From the NCBI RefSeq assembly GCF_031656215.1, contig NZ_CP134228.1:682001-746000 (forward strand): a stretch of 64,000 bases of DNA, read 5' to 3'. Positions 63,794-64,000 of this stretch are shown in pieces. Position numbers and translations under genes: made by a program. Below the pieces are notes generated by a model, which saw only the letters and a list, made by a program, of their open reading frames with translations, was not told where the DNA came from and ran no database searches. The DNA is from Mesorhizobium koreense (GTDB taxonomy: Bacteria; Pseudomonadota; Alphaproteobacteria; Rhizobiales; Rhizobiaceae). Numbering within the stretch: position 1 is the stretch's first letter; every line of letters starts with the position of its first letter.

Positions 63794-64000
63794 ATGAAGA
63801 AACAGCTTTCTACCTCCCGGGTACTGTTCATTTCGGCCGTTGTCGTGGCGATTACGGCCGTTCTGCCCTTCTTCGTTTCCGGCTATATTCTGGGCCTCCT
63901 GACGGTGGCCTTCTATTTCGGCGTATTCGCCATGGCCTGGGACCTACTCTTCGGCTTCGCCGGCGAGGTCAACTTCGGCCCGACTTTCCTGATCGGCGTC
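63794..64000 (+). CDS. LivM-type ABC transporter permease (second system), 3' partial
   Basis: The first 69 codons of a permease: KKQLSTSRVLF followed by two hydrophobic stretches and the LivM landmark AMAWDLLFGFAGEVNFG. The gene runs off the window end. ATPase genes should follow. Confidence 0.82.
   Translation, partial: MKKQLSTSRVLFISAVVVAITAVLPFFVSGYILGLLTVAFYFGVFAMAWDLLFGFAGEVNFGPTFLIGV

Overview
The window looks like the replication-origin region of an alphaproteobacterial chromosome of the order Hyphomicrobiales (Rhizobiales), perhaps Phyllobacteriaceae or Rhizobiaceae. This rests on high GC, the conserved neighbourhood coaE-aroE-maf-ppsR / hemE-hemJ-rho-mnmE-mnmG-rsmG-parA-parB-holA, an ActS/ActR (RegB/RegA) pair, a Tim44-like/MltA/Smr block, and parS sites matching TGTTTCACGTGAAACA. 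No species can be named from the sequence alone.

Bases 1-5049: the end of a De Ley-Doudoroff aldolase gene overlaps a GH42 beta-galactosidase, followed by the helicase hrpB. Bases 5102-7060: the redox two-component system ActS/ActR. Bases 7064-13934: housekeeping genes (Xre regulator, Smr protein, mltA, Tim44-like, fxsA, secB, dnaQ, coaE, aroE, maf). Bases 14064-18268: ppsR and hemE diverge from a 393-bp intergenic region with DnaA-box-like words and a dense GANTC cluster, the probable oriC. hemJ, rho, mnmE, mnmG, rsmG, parA and parB follow on the plus strand, with three parS-like palindromes. Bases 26058-33669: holA, yggT, a PRC-barrel protein, a lipid kinase, an SGNH acyltransferase in an AT-richer pocket, tRNA-Ala(CGC), a GNAT acetyltransferase and a BI-1 family membrane protein.

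Bases 34061-40739: an AraC regulator, a CUT2 sugar ABC transporter, a ribitol-dehydrogenase-like SDR and an FGGY D-ribulokinase-like enzyme. They suggest uptake and oxidation of a pentitol such as ribitol and phosphorylation of the resulting ketose.

Bases 40746-56455 are the most interesting part. They hold a branched-chain-amino-acid-type ABC transporter, an AEC-family carrier, two tetrahydrofolate-dependent aromatic O-demethylases of the LigM/DesA family, a GntR/FCD regulator, a type I (vicinal-oxygen-chelate) extradiol dioxygenase, GalB, GalC and GalD homologues, an unassigned 6PGDH-like dehydrogenase, and a MetF-like reductase. Read together they form a route from a methoxylated aromatic acid (syringate or 3-O-methylgallate are the best guesses) through gallate and 4-oxalomesaconate to pyruvate and oxaloacetate, with the methyl group recovered through folate. 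The ring-cleavage position is filled by a type I extradiol dioxygenase instead of the LigAB/GalA type known for gallate. A palindrome ATGTATACAT lies in front of livK, the AEC gene, ligM1, gntR, ligM2 and metF, often at the same distance from the start codon, and defines a probable regulon.

Bases 56704-61466: a rhamnose-type CUT2 transporter (rhaSTPQ-like). Bases 61579-64000: the start of a second branched-chain-amino-acid-type ABC operon, cut off by the window end. In all four ABC operons with a binding-protein gene, a stem-loop or palindromic repeat follows that gene.
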